A DNA stretch of 10,466 nt, taken from contig CAZAKQ010000020.1 of NCBI GenBank assembly GCA_964486155.1, positions 1 to 10,466 on the forward strand. Reading direction: 5' to 3'. Each line of letters opens with the position of its first letter. Positions within the stretch are counted from its first letter, which is position 1. Under the pieces are notes generated by a model. That model saw only the letters and a program-made list of their open reading frames with translations. It was not told where the DNA came from and ran no database searches. A program made the position numbers and the translations under genes. Positions 10,331-10,466 of this stretch are shown in pieces. This stretch comes from JAHITU01 sp964486155 (GTDB taxonomy: Bacteria > Patescibacteriota > Minisyncoccia > Phycocordibacterales > UBA12079).

Positions 10331-10466
10331 TGCGGATAGGGAGAATCGAAGTTCTTACAGAACCTGTATATCTTTTGGATATTTTCATTCGCTTCGCTTT
10401 GAAAATATATCAAAAGAACTTGCGAAGCTCATGAAATCGCTTCTCACCCGTTTCATCCTTGGCAAG
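10331..10466 (-). pseudogene. Apparently interrupted tRNA-Gly(GCC), partial at the window edge
   Basis: On the minus strand the window edge (10466-10443) reads CTTGCCAAGGATG, the anticodon loop (GCC) and 3' anticodon stem of a typical tRNA-Gly, then AAACGGGTGAG. After 92 bp, TTCGATTCTCCCTATCCGCA (10350-10331) gives a T-loop, T-stem strand and acceptor strand; TATCCGC implies a 5' GCGGATA, also typical of glycine tRNA. The two halves thus agree on the isoacceptor. Joining them gives a T-stem with one mismatch. The tRNA start lies beyond the window. Alternatives are a pseudogene, a novel intervening sequence, or a displaced 3' end with the true tRNA further right. Confidence 0.45.
10351..10442 (-). 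mobile_element. Structured 92-bp insert in a tRNA-Gly T-arm
   Basis: It has no coding capacity. It includes a hairpin with near-complementary arms (CTTTTGGATATTTTCA against TGAAAATATATCAAAAG) and loop AAGCGAAGCG, outer AAGTTCTT/AAGAACTT words, and a second hairpin GAAGC/GCTTC. Read leftwards it shares ACGGGT, AG, AGTTCTT and a GCGAA-containing loop, in the same order, with the insert after tRNA-Arg. Confidence 0.4.

Overview
This AT-rich window looks like chromosomal DNA of a small-genome bacterium, most likely of the Candidate Phyla Radiation (Patescibacteria, Parcubacteria/Nomurabacteria-like). That is an inference. It rests on the base composition, the family profile (one XerC/D-type recombinase, an HD-domain CCA-adding enzyme, a Patescibacteria-like YraN, a single MscS channel, a helix-turn-helix protein with a LAGLIDADG-like segment), very long palindromic terminators, and several genes with almost no 5' UTR. 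All nine called reading frames end in TAA or TAG and contain no in-frame TGA, so there is no sign of the UGA-glycine code of Gracilibacteria.

Layout. Positions 1-1330 hold no convincing gene. They contain three tandem, nearly identical promoters reading left, strong hairpins and two copies of a boxA-like word, as expected of a stable-RNA operon leader whose product would lie left of the window. A divergent promoter with its own terminator may make a small RNA near 920-1055. Next come a tyrosine recombinase (1335-2231, +), a structured intergenic region with a DnaA box (2232-2755), the CCA-adding enzyme (2756-4231, -), tRNA-Arg(UCG) (4458-4529, -), a helix-turn-helix/LAGLIDADG-like gene whose 3' end overlaps tRNA-Gly(UCC) (4821-5556, +), a small membrane protein (5720-6001, -), another DnaA-box-bearing intergenic region (6002-6597), yraN (6598-7059, +), tRNA-Pro(UGG) with a GIY-YIG gene directly upstream (7196-7568, -), a second small membrane protein (7675-7893, -), an MscS channel (8146-9216, +) and a RhuM-Fic/Doc fusion (9316-10293, +). 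The right edge holds what looks like an interrupted tRNA-Gly(GCC) on the minus strand.

The main theme is that every tRNA locus here carries an extra piece of DNA. tRNA-Pro is preceded by a GIY-YIG gene and, beyond it, an exact second copy of the tRNA's first 26 nucleotides. tRNA-Arg is followed about 200 bp later by a second copy of its 3' end, with a non-coding structured segment between. tRNA-Gly(UCC) shares 10 bp with the end of the helix-turn-helix/LAGLIDADG-like gene. The right-edge tRNA-Gly(GCC) is apparently cut in its T-arm by about 92 bp that resembles the tRNA-Arg insert. I read this as a set of small tRNA-targeting mobile units, some coding for nucleases and some non-coding, that keep or rebuild a working tRNA. 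This is the best candidate in the window for an under-described system.
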